Part shown: positions 6,134 through 8,485 of the stretch, one piece after another
Layout of the letters: each line of letters starts with the position of its first letter
Numbering within the stretch: position 1 is the first letter of the stretch
DNA from: SZUA-254 sp964596065
GTDB lineage: Bacteria > Bacteroidota > Ignavibacteria > UBA10030 > SZUA-254
Reading direction: 5' to 3'
DNA: 8,485 nucleotides
Assembly (NCBI GenBank): GCA_964596065.1
Contig: CAZQSM010000083.1
Location: 1-8,485 of the forward strand
Notes under the pieces: generated by a model
Told to the model about the DNA's origin: nothing
The model's input: only the letters and a program-made list of their open reading frames with translations
Databases searched by the model: none
Made by a program: the position numbers and the translations under genes

Positions 6134-7816
6134 ATGGTCCGGCTCCTGATCGCGCTGATGACGATCGCGATCTGCGGCATCCTCTACCTGCAGTACGCGA
6201 TGCTGGCCGCAAACGTCGAACTCAAGGAAGAGTCGTTCCGGCGGAACGCGGTCGCGGCGCTCAACGCCGCCGCGGTCCGGCTCGAGGAGGTCGACGTCCG
6301 CGAACGCCTGTTCACGCCGGGGAGCGATACCGCCGCGCCGTTCACGCTGCGCATCCGGAAACACGCCCCGGCGCCCGGGACGGATACGATGCCCGATTCG
6401 ATGGTCTTCGTCACCGTGCTGACATCAGCCTCGGGCACGCTGGCGGCCCGGGTGGAGGGGGAACGGCTCACCTATCGCATCGACCGGCCGCGGCAGGTGA
6501 CGATCCGGGTGTTCGATGAACTCGGACGCGTGGATACGACGATACTCGAAGGCAGGTCGGAGGGGGGGAACCACGAACTGACGCTTCCGGCGGATCTGCC
6601 CGGCGACGGCGTGAGATTCATCCAGATTCGCGCCGACAGCTCCACCTCCACGCTCCGCTGGGACCGGAGGGAGGGCAGCTGGTACGGCTTCGATACCGAT
6701 GTGGAGACCCGGACGGCGAAAATCATCGGCCGGGTGGCCGAGACGGTCACCGCCGGACGGGGGACCAGTCTCTCCGGGAAGGTGCGCCCCGGGATGCTCG
6801 ATTCGGCGATCTCGGAGGGGCTCGTCGCGAACGGGATCGCATTGCCGTATCACTACGCGGTTTTCGACCTCGAAAACGACAGCGTCATCGCGTCACGGAT
6901 GGACGAGGGAGGGGCGGTTCCCCGGGACGCGTATTCCGCGCTGCTCTTCCCCGGCGGATTTTCCGGAAGCCCCGGCAAGCTCCTCCTCTGGTTCCCGGGC
7001 TACCGGTCGCACCTCGTCGGGTCGATCCTCCCTGAACTTCTCCTGAACGCCCTGTTCGTGCTCGTGGTGGCGGCCTGTTTCTGGTACGCCATCAGGACGC
7101 TCCGGCGGCAGCGGGAATTCGCCGGACGTCTCTCCGACTTCATCAACAACATGACGCACGAGTTCAAGACGCCGCTCTCGACCATCGCGCTTTCGACGGA
7201 AGCGCTCTCCCGGGCGGATGTGGTCGACGACCGGTCGAGGGTGGAGATGTACGGGACGATCATCGCCGACGAGCAGCGCCGGATGAAATCCCAGGTCGAC
7301 AGGATCCTGGAGATGGCGGCGCTCGAGGAGGGGGAACTCGAATTCAGGGAGGAGGTCCTCGACCTGCACGACATCGTCGCCCGCGCGGCGGCCAACGCCT
7401 CGTTGCGCGTCGCCGAGCGCGGCGGTTCGCTCTCGACCGACCTCCGGGCGTCGGCCCGCCTCATTCGGGGCGACGCCGTCCACGTCGGCAACGTCATCAA
7501 CAGCGTCCTCGACAACGCCGAGAAGTATTCGCCCGGCGCGCCCGAGGTGAGCGTCTTCACGCGCGACGAGGACGGCTGGATCGTCGTCGGGGTGAGGGAC
7601 CGGGGGATCGGGATCGCGGCGGAGCACCTCCCGAAGATCTTCGAGAAATATTACCGGGTGCCGACGATGAACCTCCACGACGTGAAGGGGTTCGGGATCG
7701 GCCTGAGCTACGTCAGGCTCGTGGTCGAGCGCCACGGCGGGAGCGTCCGCGCGACGAGCGCCCCCGGGACCGGGACCACGATCGAATTGAAGTTCCGGGC
7801 GCGCGATGGTCGATAG
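6134..7816 (+). CDS. Membrane sensor histidine kinase with FlgD/type IX-like beta domain in the sensor
   Basis: Predicted 560-residue inner-membrane kinase, numbered from the ATG at 6134. GTG 6116 and ATG 6068 are in-frame alternatives; all have weak ribosome-binding sites. Helix 1 (about 2-23) is followed by an extracytoplasmic sensor of about 270 residues starting ELKEESFRRN, typical of Bacteroidota-like kinases. Residues about 120-176 (VTIRVFDELGRVDTTI..., then GGNHELTLPADLPGDGVRFI) look like a FlgD-type/type IX sorting-domain beta fold. The sensor ends with LFPGGFSG and FPGY before helix 2 (about 298-320). The cytoplasmic part has the phosphoacceptor His342 in NNMTHEFKTPLS, the N-box with Asn461 (LDNAEKYS), G1 DRGIGI (489-494), F-box IFEKYYR (502-508) and G2 GFGIGLS (519-525), all intact. 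It should autophosphorylate and pass phosphate to the regulator encoded by the overlapping downstream gene. The signal is unknown. Confidence 0.93.
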   Translation: MVRLLIALMTIAICGILYLQYAMLAANVELKEESFRRNAVAALNAAAVRLEEVDVRERLFTPGSDTAAPFTLRIRKHAPAPGTDTMPDSMVFVTVLTSASGTLAARVEGERLTYRIDRPRQVTIRVFDELGRVDTTILEGRSEGGNHELTLPADLPGDGVRFIQIRADSSTSTLRWDRREGSWYGFDTDVETRTAKIIGRVAETVTAGRGTSLSGKVRPGMLDSAISEGLVANGIALPYHYAVFDLENDSVIASRMDEGGAVPRDAYSALLFPGGFSGSPGKLLLWFPGYRSHLVGSILPELLLNALFVLVVAACFWYAIRTLRRQREFAGRLSDFINNMTHEFKTPLSTIALSTEALSRADVVDDRSRVEMYGTIIADEQRRMKSQVDRILEMAALEEGELEFREEVLDLHDIVARAAANASLRVAERGGSLSTDLRASARLIRGDAVHVGNVINSVLDNAEKYSPGAPEVSVFTRDEDGWIVVGVRDRGIGIAAEHLPKIFEKYYRVPTMNLHDVKGFGIGLSYVRLVVERHGGSVRATSAPGTGTTIELKFRARDGR

Positions 7817-8485
7817 CCGCATTCTCCTCCTGGAGGACGATCCGAACCTCGGGTTCGTGATCCGCGAGCACCTCGAGGCCCACGGATTCAGCGTCACGCT
7901 CAAAACCAACGGGGTGGATGGGCTGGCCGAATGCGCGAAGGCGGGGTTCGACCTCCTCCTCGTGGACGTGATGATGCCGAAGAAGGACGGCTTCACCTTC
8001 ACCCGGGAGTTCCGGGCGCGGGACGCGGCGACGCCGATCATCTTCCTGACGGCGAAGGCGCTCAAGGAGGACCGGGTGGAGGGGTTCAGGATCGGCGGCG
8101 ACGATTACGTCACCAAGCCGTTCAGCATCGACGAATTGCTCCTGCGCATCAAGGCGGTGCTGCGGAGGACGAAGGGAGGGGCGTCGAAGGGGGAGCCCGC
8201 CGAACTCTTCCGGCTCGGCGCGATCACGTTCGATGCCAGGCGCCAGCTCCTCACGGCGGGAAAGGTCGAACAGAACCTCACCAGCAGGGAAAACCAGCTC
8301 TTGCTGATGCTCGCCTCGAGGCGGAACCAGGTGGTCGACAGGTCGGAGATCCTCCGCAGTGTCTGGGGCGACGATACGATTTTCAACGGCCGAAGCCTCG
8401 ACGTCTTCATTTCGAAGCTGCGGAAACACCTCGGGGCCGATCCTTCCATCGAAATCAAGAGCGTGCACGGGAAGGGGTACCGGCT
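7806..8485 (+). CDS. OmpR-family response regulator, RprY-like (3' end cut by window)
   Basis: The frame is open from the ATG at 7806 to the right edge (226 codons plus two bases). The receiver domain occupies residues 1-120 with acidic pocket E10-D11-D12, phosphoacceptor Asp54 in LLVDVMMP, Thr82 in FLTAK and Lys104 in TKPF, so all catalytic residues are present. A winged-helix DNA-binding domain follows from about 130: LTSRENQLLLML, then RSLDVFISKLRKHLG and the hairpin VHGKGYRL. Only the last few residues should be missing. The C-terminal pattern is close to Bacteroidota RprY-type regulators. The ATG lies inside the end of the kinase gene (11-base overlap) with no clear ribosome-binding site, so translation is probably coupled. 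It is the obvious partner of the kinase and the best candidate to bind the 10-bp repeats at 6039-6078. A specific gene name is not justified. Confidence 0.94.
   Translation, partial: MVDSRILLLEDDPNLGFVIREHLEAHGFSVTLKTNGVDGLAECAKAGFDLLLVDVMMPKKDGFTFTREFRARDAATPIIFLTAKALKEDRVEGFRIGGDDYVTKPFSIDELLLRIKAVLRRTKGGASKGEPAELFRLGAITFDARRQLLTAGKVEQNLTSRENQLLLMLASRRNQVVDRSEILRSVWGDDTIFNGRSLDVFISKLRKHLGADPSIEIKSVHGKGYR

Noticed and set aside
6893..8065. Minus-strand open frame of 390 codons
   Set aside because: Antisense to the kinase and regulator, both of which have complete catalytic motifs.
1..8485. Search for tRNA, rRNA, CRISPR, insertion sequences or phage genes
   Set aside because: Genes are close-packed with normal coding content. 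No repeat-spacer array, transposase motifs, terminal inverted repeats or tRNA-like segments were seen.

Overview
The window is high-GC DNA, tightly packed with protein genes. It shows two divergently transcribed groups separated by one short, AT-richer intergenic region at about 5969-6133. No RNA gene, mobile element, CRISPR array or recombination scar is visible. The style of the genes suggests a GC-rich member of the Bacteroidota/Chlorobiota/Ignavibacteriota (FCB) assemblage. The evidence is the sensor kinase, which has the ELKEExF...LNA start and LFPGGFSG...FPGY stretch of Bacteroidota-type kinases and carries a FlgD/type IX-sorting-like beta domain. The response regulator also has an RprY-like C-terminus (LDVFISKLRKHLG). 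The taxonomic call is inference from protein style only.

The leftward (minus-strand) group reads from 5968 down through position 1. In transcription order it encodes a secreted protein with two PDZ-type repeats, a membrane-anchored protein with a coiled-coil hairpin and NEW3-like domains, an ABC ATPase, and two paralogous ABC-2/NosY-type permeases. The second permease runs off the left edge with only about a dozen residues missing. Gaps are 12 to 61 bases and no terminator separates the genes, so this looks like one operon building an ABC-2 transport complex plus two envelope accessory proteins.

The rightward (plus-strand) group is a two-component system. A membrane sensor histidine kinase is followed by an OmpR-family response regulator, which overlaps it by 11 bases and is cut by the right edge.

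The shared intergenic region holds four copies of (T/A)GTTA spaced exactly 10 bp apart (6039-6078), a perfect GGAACC-A-GGTTCC dyad (6082-6094) and a possible -10 box TATATT (6104-6109). Tandem 10-bp half-sites are what OmpR-family regulators typically bind. The simplest model is that the two-component system autoregulates and also controls the divergent ABC/NEW3/PDZ operon, making one envelope-related regulated transport module. The transported substrate and the sensed signal cannot be read from the sequence.
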